A DNA stretch of 64,000 nt from the NCBI RefSeq assembly GCF_022637415.1, contig NZ_CP093340.1, forward strand, positions 3,571,001-3,635,000, in the 5' to 3' direction. The position numbers and the translations under genes are program-made. The stretch's first letter is position 1. Each line of letters opens with the position of its first letter. Positions 29,477-39,322 of this stretch are shown piece after piece. The notes under the pieces were generated by a model that was given only the letters and a program-made list of their open reading frames with translations, did not search any database and was not told where the DNA came from. Origin of the DNA: Luteimonas sp. S4-F44 (GTDB lineage Bacteria > Pseudomonadota > Gammaproteobacteria > Xanthomonadales > Xanthomonadaceae).

Positions 29477-30144
29477 GCGTTGCTTCCCGGCAGCCAGATG
29501 GGCGCGCTCATGGTGAGCGGCACATGGAGATCAGCACTGAGTCGGCCGCTGGCGATGAGCTTCCACAGCATGGGCAATGCGGTCATCCTCGACTCTTCGG
29601 CCCAATACGCCGCTGCCAAGAGCGCCTGCGGCGTGGTCCTACCAAGTGCCCGCAGCGTGTACAACAGCTGCTGCACATACAGATCCTGCTCGGGCAGTGC
29701 ACGATAGCGACGCAGGAACCTGGCGTTATCCAGCAGCGCCGTTCGAATGTGGCGCTCAGTCACGAGCTTGAAGCGCCAGCCGTGATCCTGGCAGTACCGG
29801 ACAGCGGCCTTGAACCGCGGGCGGTACGCCGACCAGTTCAAGCGCAGTTCTTCAGAGGGCTTCACCTCGTACACCACCGTGGCCACACCTGTCGCCAATC
29901 TGTAATCAGCCCGCACGTCTGGCGTGTAGCGACGCGTCGCCCCTTCATGCTGATAGTGAAGGGAGAAAGGCTGGACCTGGATGGCATGGACACGGCGGTC
30001 GAAGTCGAGCGCCAACAGCCAGTCACGCTCTAGCGACGACTCGAAAGCGGCGACCCCTCCGTCGCCCAAAGTCACGCGTCCCGTGAGGCTTCTTCGGCTC
30101 GTTCGTAGCTCGCGTGTAGGGGTGTCAGAACTTAGTCGCGCCAT
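29473..30144 (-). CDS. tnsA: TnsA endonuclease
   Basis: A 223-residue protein with the TnsA restriction-endonuclease fold: FESSLERDWLL (residues 34-43), catalytic Asp76 in YTPDVRADY and Glu93-x-Lys95 in VYEVKPSEEL, followed by a helical C-terminal domain. TnsA nicks the 5' ends so that the element moves by cut-and-paste with TnsB instead of forming cointegrates. It is the first gene of the operon, about 120 bases from the right end, and the promoter must lie in that gap. Confidence 0.93.
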   Translation of the reverse strand: MARLSSDTPTRELRTSRRSLTGRVTLGDGGVAAFESSLERDWLLALDFDRRVHAIQVQPFSLHYQHEGATRRYTPDVRADYRLATGVATVVYEVKPSEELRLNWSAYRPRFKAAVRYCQDHGWRFKLVTERHIRTALLDNARFLRRYRALPEQDLYVQQLLYTLRALGRTTPQALLAAAYWAEESRMTALPMLWKLIASGRLSADLHVPLTMSAPIWLPGSNA

Positions 30145-30162
30145 TAAGCAGCATCCCAGAAG

Positions 30163-30267
30163 CAGTCGCTTCTATTGCGGTGGCTCGTTCGTGCTATTTG
30201 CTGAAATCATCCGCGCCAGCGCCTTGATTTGCAGTACATTGAGTCTCCTAATTAGCTGGAATTCACA
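30163..30267 (-). repeat. Right transposon end with TnsB-site-like repeats
   Basis: Read inward from 30267 the end begins TGTGAATTCC, then AGCTAATTAGGAGACTC, which matches the first left block. At 30163-30181 (minus strand) lies ACCGCAATAGAAGCGACTG, nearly identical to the second left block at 18547-18566. The region also contains the start of the tnsA transcript. Confidence 0.75.
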
Positions 30268-30272
30268 GCGGC
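30268..30272. repeat. Target-site duplication, right copy (GCGGC)
   Basis: This is a direct repeat of 18515-18519 at the outer edge of the right end. Deleting it together with the element joins the two comM halves in frame (VGGG then NEPRPGEISLAHNG). Confidence 0.93.
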
Positions 30273-30941
<669 letters not shown>

Positions 30942-30961
30942 GATTCGCGAAAGAGGATAGC

Positions 30962-31453
30962 ATGCAAGAAATCCCAAAAGTGCCGCGCCTCGGAAGCCTC
31001 CTTGCGACGCAATTCGTCGCCAGCTTTCTTGTGCTGAGCCCCGTCGCGCAGAGCGCTTCAACTCCATTCGCTTCGAAAGAGATGCGCACACTCGACAGGG
31101 CGACCATTGACCGCATCACGCGTCTACTGGAAGAACGGATCGAATGCGTAATGAGAGATCAGGGATCGCCGGGCGCCACATTGCGCTCGGTGACGATCTC
31201 AACGGATGACGCGGTCGTCAGGGTGGACATTTCCAAAAGCTACCTTCCCGCGAACGTCGACTATGTGGGAGCCGAGCTGGAGGATCGGCTCACTGCGTTG
31301 CAGAACATCGTACTTGGCGTGATCGAGAACGCACTCGGGTACAGGGTGAGCCAAGTCCTGTTCTTGTTCGACGGTCGGCCACTCGAGTTCTATTACCCCA
31401 ACGACTTCGCTACCCAGGCGCGCAGCGCAAGAAAATCGGAAGCCACGCGATGA
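30962..31453 (+). CDS. Exported hypothetical protein, possibly GerMN-like
   Basis: A 163-residue protein with a probable signal peptide (LLATQFVASFLVLSPVAQSAS). The mature part has TLRSVTISTDDAVVRVDISKSYLPAN, an acidic helix, and SQVLFLFDGRPLEFYYP. The order VTI...VDISK...L..I...V.FLFDGRPL recalls GerMN-type domains, which occur in exported proteins of unclear role; this is only a pattern resemblance. It follows comM by 20 bases. Base composition is intermediate. Confidence 0.5.
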   Translation: MQEIPKVPRLGSLLATQFVASFLVLSPVAQSASTPFASKEMRTLDRATIDRITRLLEERIECVMRDQGSPGATLRSVTISTDDAVVRVDISKSYLPANVDYVGAELEDRLTALQNIVLGVIENALGYRVSQVLFLFDGRPLEFYYPNDFATQARSARKSEATR

Positions 31454-31772
31454 GTCGGCGCATTGCACCTGCCTGCACCACGCCAGCCTGGACTTCAACC
31501 GCATGTTCGCGGTGGCGCATTGGAGCACCCAATCACTCGTCGCGCCGGTCTCAAGCTGGCGACGATGTCCGGTCCAATCGGACACCATGGTCGTGCGTCT
31601 GTTCTGCAGCCCCATGGGCTCTCAGCACCCCGACGACACCGATGACCGTGGAGGAAGACCGGACGCCGCGCCGGCACGAGATAGCCGGCGCGGCGCGAGA
31701 CATCGCAGAACGGCACCGATACGCGTGGGGCACTGATCGCAGACGGCACGCAACGTCACCTGTGATATCGCG
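31454..31772. other. Intergenic stretch without a supported gene
   Basis: About 320 bases between convergent genes. Short reading frames occur on both strands but none has a ribosome site, a recognisable motif or consistent codon bias. One plus-strand frame starting at 31503 reads MFAVAHWSTQSLVAP and could be a gene remnant; no family is recognised. Confidence 0.35.
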
Positions 31773-32770
31773 TCAGCTCCGCGCCGCGACCCGGCGGCGA
31801 CGCCACGCACGCCAGGCGATCGCGACGATGGCGACAAACACCCACAGCGGCCAGAGCAGCGCCACCACGACGCCGGCGTCGAGCAGGCCCTGCCAGCCGG
31901 CGCGCAGCGCCTGGCCGATCCGCACGAAGAAGCCGGGGCGGTGCTGGGCGAACACGGCGTCGGGGTCCACGCGTTCGCTGTGCCGGACCTGCGAAGGCTG
32001 GTAGAGCGACAGGTCGATCGTCGCAAACGCGATTCGGTCCTCGACTTCGCGCTGCGTCACGCGGGCGTCGTCGCGGGCCGCAAGCGCGCGTTCACGGGCG
32101 GCGAACACATCGCCTTTGCGGTCCAGCCGGTCGCCGGTCTGCACTGCCTGCGCCAGCAATTGCTGCAACTCCTGGCTGCGGGCGTACGCCAGTTGCTGGC
32201 GCAGCAGGTCGAACTGCACGTCGCGCGCGTCGAAGTCGCGGCTGTCGAGGAAGGTCATCTGCTTGGCGAGCTCTCGCAGGAACGTCTGCGCGCGCTCGCT
32301 GGGCACGCGCACGGTCAGCTCGCCTGCAGTGGTGTACTCGGTCAGCTCCAGCAGCTTGCCGTCGCCGATTCGGTGCCGCTGCACGCCCTGGGTCTCGGAC
32401 CGGATCCGGTTGGCGACCACGAAGCCGCCTTGCGCAGCGGCGAGATCCTCGATCGCGAGCGCCGAGCGGTAGACGTCGTCGACCGCGAACCGCGCCTGGG
32501 CGGTGCGGACGAAGCGGCGCGCGGGATCGGTCTGCGCCAATGTGCCGGAGGCCATCTGCACGGCGGCATCGACCCCCGCCACGGGCGCGACAGGCCCGGC
32601 GCCCGCTGCCGGGACGACATCGCATCGGCTTGCAGCGGCTCGGCCGGTGGCGGAGACGGGGCGTCGGCCGCGAACTCGGTGGCGGTCTCAGCCGACTGCT
32701 GCGCGCAGGCGGCCAGCAGCACGCAGAGCAGGCCGGTCGACAGCAGCCGGCGATGACGGAAGACAGGCAT
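31773..32770 (-). pseudogene. DUF4349 lipoprotein with an apparent frameshift
   Basis: The N-terminus (from ATG 32770, preceded by GGAGACC) reads MPVFRHRRLL...LLAACAQQSAETATEF, a lipoprotein signal, up to EPLQADA near 32620. The rest of the protein (DVVPAAGAGPVAPVAGVDAAV... to 31773) continues in another frame and contains a DUF4349 domain with a coiled coil (LLRQQLAYARSQELQQLL...EVEDRIAFATIDLSLY) and a C-terminal membrane span (VVALLWPLWVFVAIVAIAW). Losing or gaining one base near GCGATG (32615-32622) explains the break. It may be a real pseudogene or a sequence error. Confidence 0.75.
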
Positions 32771-32957
32771 GGAGGTCTCCAGAAGGGGCGGGTGCATGGT
32801 CAACGCGCGAGGCCGAGCATCGGGGCTGATGGCGCGAGGCACAAGCAGGCATCGCCCCCTGCCATCAGTCACCCCTGGGCTTTAACGCGAAGCCAACATC
32901 TCGCGGTCGCCGCCCCGGTAGCGTCATGCGCGACACATCCGTCACCTGGGGATTTTG

Positions 32958-35054
32958 ATGCGCCACCTGTTGCTCGCGACCGCGGTCGCGATGGGCCTTG
33001 CCGCCTGCGGCGACCGTCCGCCCACCGATACCACCGCCACCACGCCGGCCGCCCCCACCGCCAAGCCGATGTCGCTGGACGATGTGGAACTGATTCCGCG
33101 CGATGCGCTGTTCGGCAATCCCGAGCGCGCCGGCGTGCAGCTCAGCCCCGACGGCCGCTATCTGAGCTGGCTCGCGCCGGTGGACGGCACGATGAACGTC
33201 TGGGTGGCGCCGGCCGACGATCCGGGCGCGGCGAAGGCGGTCACCCAGGATGCGGCGCGTGGGATCCGCAACTACTTCTGGTCCTATCAGCCCGGCACGT
33301 TGCTGTACCTGCGCGACACCGGTGGTGACGAGGACTTCCATCTGTTCGCCGTCGATATCGACAGCGGGCGCAGCCGCGACCTCACGCCGTTCCCCAAGAC
33401 CACCGCGCAGGTGGTCGGCATCAGCCATCGCCATCCCGATGCATTGCTGGTGGGCATGAACGATCGCGACCCGCAGTGGCACGACTTGTACCGCGTCGAC
33501 CTGGGCAGCGGCGCGCGCGCGCTCGTAGAGCGCAACGACGACCGCATCGGCAGCTACCTGGCCGATGCCGATTACACGCTGCGCTATGCCTCGCGCTCGC
33601 GCCCGGACGGCGGGATGGACGTGCTGCGCCGCGACGGCGACGGCTGGGCGACGCTCGAAGACGTGCCCTTCGAAGACGTGCTCAGCACAGAGCCGGCCGG
33701 GTTGACCGACGACGGCGCGACCTTGTACATGCGCGATTCGCGCGATCGCGACACCGCCGCGCTATTCGCGGTCGACACCGCCAGCGGCGAGAAGCGGCTG
33801 GTGCACGAGGACGCACGCGCGGACGTCGGCGACGCCCTGTCCGACCCGCGCACCGGCGTCGTGCAGGCGGTGTCGGCGAACTACCTGCGCGAGGCCTGGA
33901 CGGCGGTCGACGACCGCATCCGCGCCGATCTCGACACACTCGCGGCGATCGGCCCGGGCGAGGTCTCGATCAACAGCCGCACGCTCGACGACCGCCACTG
34001 GCTGGTCGCCTATTCGGCCGCCGAATCACCGGTCGTCTACTACCGCTACGACCGTCCAGCCAACGGCGGCGCAGGCACGCTGACCCAGCTGTTCTCCGGA
34101 CGTCCGGCGCTCGAAGGCAAGCCGTTGGTGCCGATGTGGCCGCTGGAACTCAAGTCGCGCGACGGGCTGACGCTGGTCAGCTATCTCACGCTGCCCAAGC
34201 ACGCCGACGCCGACAACGACGGCAAGGCCGACGCGCCGGTGCCGCTGGTGCTGCGCGTGCACGGCGGGCCCTGGTCGCGCGACGGCTACGGCTTCAAGCC
34301 GACGGACCAGTGGCTGGCCAACCGCGGCTATGCGGTGCTGAGCGTCAACTTCCGCGGCTCGACCGGCTTCGGCAAGCAGTTCACCAATGCCGGCAACGGC
34401 GAGTGGGCGGCCAAGATGCACGACGACCTGATCGACGCCGTGCAGTGGGCGGTCGACAGCGGCGTGACCACCGCCGACAAGGTCGCGATCATGGGCGGCA
34501 GCTACGGCGGCTACGCGACGCTGGTCGGGCTGACGTTCACGCCCGATACCTTCGCCTGCGGCGTCGACATCGTCGGCCCATCGAACCTCAACACCCTGCT
34601 GTCGACGGTGCCGCCGTACTGGGCGAGCTTCTTCGAGCAACTCGCCCGCCGCATGGGCGACCCGCGCACCGAAGCGGGCAAAGCCTGGCTGACCGAACGC
34701 TCGCCGCTGACGCGCGCCGATGCGATCACCAAGCCGCTGCTGATCGGCCAGGGTGCCAACGATCCGCGGGTCAAGCAGGCCGAGAGCGACCAGATCGTCG
34801 AGGCGATGACCGCCAAGTCGATCCCGGTCACCTACGTGCTATTCCCCGACGAAGGCCACGGCTTCGCGCGCCCGGAGAACAACACCGCGTTCAATGCGGT
34901 CACCGAGGGCTTCCTGCAGACGTGTCTGGGGGGTCGGGCGGAGCCGATCGGCGACGACTTCGCAGGCTCGAGCATCACCGTGCCCACTGGCGCCGACAGC
35001 GTGCCGGGGCTGGCCGAGGCGCTGAAGACGCATACCCAGGACGTGCGCAAGTAA
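32958..35054 (+). CDS. S9 family prolyl-oligopeptidase-type lipoprotein
   Basis: A 698-residue exported serine peptidase. The signal ends in the lipobox LAAC; a beta-propeller-like N-terminal region (repeats with SPDGRYLSWL, DLYRVDLGSG) is followed by an alpha/beta-hydrolase domain. The catalytic residues are Ser515 in GGSYGGYA, Asp near 602 in GQGANDPRV and His near 635 in PDEGHGF. Such dipeptidyl/acyl-aminoacyl peptidases are abundant in Xanthomonadaceae and help degrade peptides in the periplasm. I use ATG 32958; the codon before it is TTG. A strong hairpin follows the stop. Confidence 0.93.
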   Translation: MRHLLLATAVAMGLAACGDRPPTDTTATTPAAPTAKPMSLDDVELIPRDALFGNPERAGVQLSPDGRYLSWLAPVDGTMNVWVAPADDPGAAKAVTQDAARGIRNYFWSYQPGTLLYLRDTGGDEDFHLFAVDIDSGRSRDLTPFPKTTAQVVGISHRHPDALLVGMNDRDPQWHDLYRVDLGSGARALVERNDDRIGSYLADADYTLRYASRSRPDGGMDVLRRDGDGWATLEDVPFEDVLSTEPAGLTDDGATLYMRDSRDRDTAALFAVDTASGEKRLVHEDARADVGDALSDPRTGVVQAVSANYLREAWTAVDDRIRADLDTLAAIGPGEVSINSRTLDDRHWLVAYSAAESPVVYYRYDRPANGGAGTLTQLFSGRPALEGKPLVPMWPLELKSRDGLTLVSYLTLPKHADADNDGKADAPVPLVLRVHGGPWSRDGYGFKPTDQWLANRGYAVLSVNFRGSTGFGKQFTNAGNGEWAAKMHDDLIDAVQWAVDSGVTTADKVAIMGGSYGGYATLVGLTFTPDTFACGVDIVGPSNLNTLLSTVPPYWASFFEQLARRMGDPRTEAGKAWLTERSPLTRADAITKPLLIGQGANDPRVKQAESDQIVEAMTAKSIPVTYVLFPDEGHGFARPENNTAFNAVTEGFLQTCLGGRAEPIGDDFAGSSITVPTGADSVPGLAEALKTHTQDVRK

Positions 35055-35066
35055 CGCCGGTTTGAC

Positions 35067-35096
35067 GGCCCGTCGCCGCCTGCGCGGCGGCGGGCC
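35067..35096. terminator. Hairpin terminator between S9 peptidase and ligD
   Basis: GGCCCGTCGCCGC (35067-35079) pairs with GCGGCGGCGGGCC (35084-35096) with one mismatch around a 4-base loop, and GAGTTTC follows. It lies between two convergent genes and could serve both. Confidence 0.6.
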
Positions 35097-35181
35097 GAGT
35101 TTCAGGAGGTGCGCAGTGCAGCGCGATGCGATGCACCGCATAGGACGCCTTCGACGTGCCGGCCGCCGCCTGCTGTTCCGA

Positions 35182-37791
35182 TCAACGTCGCTTGCCCTTG
35201 CCGCGGGCCGCGCCCGGCAAGGTCTGGCGCAACGTCTCGAATCCCGCCCACGGGTGCGTGCCGAGCCGCTTGAGACGGGCCGGCGCATTGCGCAGCGTCC
35301 ATTGGTTGCCCGCCTTGACCCGGCCCAGCTCCTCCCAACGCAACGGCATTGCGACCGGCGCACCGGCCCGCGCGCGCAGCGAGAACGACGCCACCGCAGT
35401 CGCGCCGCGGCCATTGCGCAGGTAGTCGACGAAGATCCGCTCCTTGCGGAACTTCTTGGTCGCCGTGGCCACGTAGGTCAACGGCTCGAGCTGCGCCAGG
35501 CTCTGCGCGAAGGCCTGCGCGAAGGGCTTGACGACCGACCAGGCGCAGCCCGGATCGAGCGGCACCACCACGTGCAGGCCCTTGCCGCCGGAGGTGCGCA
35601 CGAACGATTCAAGGCCCACCTGCTGCAGCAATCCGCGGATCTGGCGCGCGGCCGCGACGATGTCGCGCCAGGCGATGCCCTCGCCGGGGTCGAGGTCGAA
35701 GACGATGCGGTCGGCGATGTCGGGCGTCTTGGCCTGCGCGCCCCAGGGATGGAATTCCAGCGCGTTGAACTGCACCAGCTCCAGGGCGGCCGCCGCGTCG
35801 TTGACGACGAGGTAGTCACCGGCGCCGCCCGATTCCTCCTTCAATCGCACCGTCTCCACCAGTTGCATGCCGGCGGTGTGGTGCTTCTGGAAGAAGCAGG
35901 CGCTGTCGATGCCGCCGGGGCAGCGGATCACCGACAGCGGCCGGCCGGCGATCTCGGGCAGCAGCCAGTCCATGACCGTTGTGTAATACGCGGCGACGTC
36001 ACCCTTGGTCAGCGTGTCACCGGGAAACAGGATCTTGTCCGGACTCGACAGCGTCGGTGGCGCGCGCGCGTCTGCGGGCGCGCTGCGATTCCTTGCCTGC
36101 TTCGCGGGCGCGGCCGCGCTCGCGGCAGCACGCTTGCGGGCGGGCGTCTTGCTCCGGGTCTGCGTCGCCATCTCGTCGTCTCCTCCGGGGTCGCCGCGGT
36201 CGCTGTCGTGCAGATCCTCGATCGACTTGTCGGGCCGCACCGCCTTGAGCGAGGGCTGGCGCAGCAGGCCATGGCCGCCGGTGCCGCGCGAGAACACCTC
36301 GACCACGAAACGCGGCGCGAACCAGCGCGCGGCGCGCAGGTCGGTGTCGTTGGGCGGCACGTGGACCGTCGGGGCATTGCGCCCGGCCTTGCCGATGCGC
36401 TGGGCGATCTCGTCGAGCAGCGCATCGCTGAAGCCCGAGCCCACGCGCCCGGCGTAGCGCCAGCCATGTTCGGGATCGGGCCGGGCGAGCAGCAGCGAGC
36501 CGAACCCGCTGCGACTGCCCTTGGGCGGGGTGTAACCGACCACCGCGTACTCGTCGCTGGCCAGCTCCTTGGTCTTGCGCCAGTCGTCGCCGCGCCCGGG
36601 ACGATAGCCGCGATCACCGCGCTTGGAGATGATGCCCTCGAAGCCGGCCTGCGAGGCCAGCTCGATCGCGGTTGCCGCCTCGCCCTCGATGTGCGAACTC
36701 CACGCCAGGTGCGCGGGCGGCGGATCGCCGAGGATGCGCTGCAGCAGCGCCTTGCGTGCGAACAACGGCGCCTCGCTGACATCGACCCCATCGACATGCA
36801 GCAGGTCGAACAGCACCAGCGCCAGTGCGCCCTGGCGCTCGCCCGACAACGTCTGTTGCAGCAGGTTGAAATCCGCACGCGCGCCGCGCCCGGCAATCAA
36901 CTCGCCGTCGAACGCAGCCGAACGCAGCCCCAGCCGCGTCAGCGCCTCGGTGATCTCGGGCACCTTGGCGGTCCATTCGAGCGCGTTGCGCGACCACAGC
37001 CGCACCTTGCCGCGCGCGATCGTGACCAGTAGCCGGTAGCCGTCCCATTTGAGCTCGTGCAACCAGGCCTCGCCGGTCGGCGCGCGCTCGCCAAGCTTCG
37101 CCAGCTGCGGCGCGAACGGGCCGTCGGGCGCAGCGGCGCGGCGGGCGCCGTCGAGCTTGCGTGCGGCCGCCGCCCAGTCGTGCTTACGGCGCGTGGCGAC
37201 GGCGACCTCGCGCTCGCCGCGCTTGCGCGTCTTGCCGGTGCCGGCACGCTTGGCGTCCTCGGGCGGCGGCGGCGCGATGTCGCCGAGCAGGTCGTCAGCA
37301 TCCAGCTTGCCGGCGTACGCGTCGCGGTCCTTGAACAACAGCCATTGTTGTTGCCTGCCCGACCGGGCCGTGCGCACCAGGTGCCAGCGGCCCTTGAGCT
37401 TGCGGCCGAACAGCTCGAAACGCAGGTGGCCCTTGGCCAGCGCCTGCTCCGGGTCGCCGTCCGCGACCCAGGCGCCGGTGTCGAACCTGGCTACGTGGCC
37501 GCCGCCGTACTGGCCCTTGGGAATCTCGCCCTCGAAGCCGGCATAGTCCAGCGGGTGGTCCTCGACCTGCACCGCCATGCGCTTGACGTCGGGGTCGTAG
37601 CTCGGCCCCTTGGGCACCGCCCAGCTGCGCAGCGCATCGCCCACCTGCAGGCGGAAGTCGTAGTGGCGGTGGCTGGCGTGATGCAGCTGCACGACGAAGA
37701 TCGCCCGCTTGCCGCGCGGCGCGGCCTTGCCCGGCTCCGGCTCACGAGTCGCGTCGAACCTGCGCTTGCGGCGGTACTCGGCGAGGGTCAT
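35182..37791 (-). CDS. ligD: ATP-dependent DNA ligase LigD (PE-Lig-Pol)
   Basis: An 869-residue multifunctional end-joining enzyme. The order is: 3'-phosphoesterase domain (residues about 30-165, FVVQLHHASHRHYDFRLQ), ATP-dependent ligase domain with the adenylated Lys248 in HELKWDGYRL and OB part (FGSLLLARPDP), an alanine-rich linker near 530-570, and the primase-like polymerase domain (KILFPGDTLTKGDVAAYY ... IVFDLDPGEG). This is the Pseudomonas-type domain order. It starts 4 bases after the ku stop, forming a two-gene non-homologous end-joining operon. Confidence 0.96.
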   Translation of the reverse strand: MTLAEYRRKRRFDATREPEPGKAAPRGKRAIFVVQLHHASHRHYDFRLQVGDALRSWAVPKGPSYDPDVKRMAVQVEDHPLDYAGFEGEIPKGQYGGGHVARFDTGAWVADGDPEQALAKGHLRFELFGRKLKGRWHLVRTARSGRQQQWLLFKDRDAYAGKLDADDLLGDIAPPPPEDAKRAGTGKTRKRGEREVAVATRRKHDWAAAARKLDGARRAAAPDGPFAPQLAKLGERAPTGEAWLHELKWDGYRLLVTIARGKVRLWSRNALEWTAKVPEITEALTRLGLRSAAFDGELIAGRGARADFNLLQQTLSGERQGALALVLFDLLHVDGVDVSEAPLFARKALLQRILGDPPPAHLAWSSHIEGEAATAIELASQAGFEGIISKRGDRGYRPGRGDDWRKTKELASDEYAVVGYTPPKGSRSGFGSLLLARPDPEHGWRYAGRVGSGFSDALLDEIAQRIGKAGRNAPTVHVPPNDTDLRAARWFAPRFVVEVFSRGTGGHGLLRQPSLKAVRPDKSIEDLHDSDRGDPGGDDEMATQTRSKTPARKRAAASAAAPAKQARNRSAPADARAPPTLSSPDKILFPGDTLTKGDVAAYYTTVMDWLLPEIAGRPLSVIRCPGGIDSACFFQKHHTAGMQLVETVRLKEESGGAGDYLVVNDAAAALELVQFNALEFHPWGAQAKTPDIADRIVFDLDPGEGIAWRDIVAAARQIRGLLQQVGLESFVRTSGGKGLHVVVPLDPGCAWSVVKPFAQAFAQSLAQLEPLTYVATATKKFRKERIFVDYLRNGRGATAVASFSLRARAGAPVAMPLRWEELGRVKAGNQWTLRNAPARLKRLGTHPWAGFETLRQTLPGAARGKGKRR

Positions 37792-37795
37792 GGCG

Positions 37796-38716
37796 TCATG
37801 AGGCCTTGCGCACAGCCTTTTTCGCGGTCTTCTTGCTCGCCTTGGCGGCGCGCTTCTTCGCCGGTGCTTTCTTCCGGACGGGGGTCTGCTTGCTCGCGGT
37901 CTTCTTGGCCGGCGTGCGCTTGTTGCTCTGCAGGCTCTGTTCGAGCAGCGAGACGAAGTCGACCACGTTGGTGGCTGCGTCCTCGCGCGGCGCGGGCTCC
38001 TCGGTCACGCGCGTGGTCGCGCCCTTGGCCTTGATGCGCTTCTGGATGATCGCCGCCAGGCGCTCGCGGAACTCGTCGTGATAGCCCTCGGGGTCCCAGT
38101 CGGCCGACATTGATTCGATCAACTGCGTGGCCATCTGCACTTCTTTGTCGGCGATGCGGTACTTGGACGTATCGCCGGTGGGCAGCTTGTAGTCATTGGG
38201 ATCGACCAGCTCCTGCGGATAGCGCAGCAGCATCAGCACCAGCGCATCGTCCTCGGGCAGCACCGCGCACAGGTATTCGCGCGTGCGGATCACGACCCGC
38301 GCGATGCCGATCTTGCCGGTCTTCTTCAGCGTCTCACGCAGGAGGACGTAGCCCTTTTCGGCTTTCTTGCCCGGCACCAGCACATAGGGCTTTTCGAAGA
38401 AGCGCGTGCCGATGCTGCCGGCATCGACGAAGGCCTCGACATCCACCGACTCGTGCGACTCGGGCGCGGCCGAGGCGATGTCCTCCTTCTCGATCACGAC
38501 ATAGCTGCCCTTGTCGTACTCGAAGGCCTTGACGATCTCCTTCCACGGCACTTCCTCGCCGGTGTCGGCGTTGACCCGCTCGAAGCGGATCGGCTTCTTG
38601 TCGCGCGAATCGAGCATGCGGAAGCTCAGGTCGGTGCGGCGCTCGCCCGACATCAGCGACACCGGGATGTTGAGCAGGCCGAACGACAGCGAGCCGGACC
38701 AGATGGGACGTGCCAT
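37796..38716 (-). CDS. ku: Ku DNA end-binding protein
   Basis: A 306-residue homodimeric ring protein that binds DNA double-strand ends and recruits LigD. The N-terminus MARPIWSGSLSFGLLNIPV is the classic bacterial Ku start, followed by the core (YEYDKG-like segments, GYVLLRETLKKTGKIGIARVVIRTREYL) and a long lysine/alanine tail (KKAPAKKRAAKASKKTAKK) that aids DNA binding and threading. The ATG at 38716 is chosen because it gives that N-terminus. It is the first gene of the ku-ligD pair. Confidence 0.96.
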   Translation of the reverse strand: MARPIWSGSLSFGLLNIPVSLMSGERRTDLSFRMLDSRDKKPIRFERVNADTGEEVPWKEIVKAFEYDKGSYVVIEKEDIASAAPESHESVDVEAFVDAGSIGTRFFEKPYVLVPGKKAEKGYVLLRETLKKTGKIGIARVVIRTREYLCAVLPEDDALVLMLLRYPQELVDPNDYKLPTGDTSKYRIADKEVQMATQLIESMSADWDPEGYHDEFRERLAAIIQKRIKAKGATTRVTEEPAPREDAATNVVDFVSLLEQSLQSNKRTPAKKTASKQTPVRKKAPAKKRAAKASKKTAKKAVRKAS

Positions 38717-38883
38717 GGAATCTCCGATGCGCAGCGGCGCAGGTGCGCGCGACCTGCACGGCATGGCGGGACGCGGTCCTCGCAGGCTGGCAAAGGCCTC
38801 GTGGACCCCGCGTCAACCTGGCCGCCGCGCGCCTTGTGCTCGGGCAAGACACGGCGTCGGCCGAGGCGCCCGCATCGAACTGA

Positions 38884-39177
<294 letters not shown>

Positions 39178-39284
39178 GGGCGTTCCAAGGCCTGGAGACC
39201 GTCGCGCGCAGGCCCGGCGGACAGCACGTCGCCTGCGTCCCGGCCATTGGGGCCACCCCTATCCGCAGAACGGAGCCAGGCCCC

Positions 39285-39311
39285 TATAATCGCCGGCTGT
39301 AATCGTTTACA
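39285..39311 (+). promoter_or_regulatory. TATAAT promoter with LacI-type operator before the beta-glucosidase gene
   Basis: A perfect -10 box TATAAT lies at 39285-39290. Eight bases on, TGTAATCGTTTACA (39298-39311) is a near-palindrome matching the LacI-family operator pattern TGTAAnCGnTTACA, at about +1 to +14, where a bound repressor would block transcription. The regulator gene is not in the window. Confidence 0.6.
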
Positions 39312-39322
39312 CAGGATCGACG

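Larger units (their letters stand above)
18520..30267. mobile_element. Tn7-like transposon inserted in comM (11,748 bp)
   Basis: Both ends start with TGTGAATTCC in inverted orientation, bracketed by a 5-bp direct duplication. Near the right end an operon on the minus strand encodes TnsA endonuclease, TnsB DDE transposase, TnsC ATPase, TniQ/TnsD targeting protein and a truncated zinc-ribbon protein. The left half carries an alpha-lytic-like protease, a small unknown, a large TnsE-like protein, a PD-(D/E)xK protein and a broken OLD-family gene. G+C is visibly lower than around it (43% in the line 19321-19380, counted). Insertion into comM is the habit of the Tn6022/AbaR group; the relation is inferred from site and gene set. 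Catalytic residues of all four core proteins are present, so it may be active. Confidence 0.95.

Noticed and set aside
18520..30267. CRISPR-associated transposon
   Set aside because: The TniQ and Tns genes lack any neighbouring Cas gene or array; insertion in comM fits protein-directed targeting.
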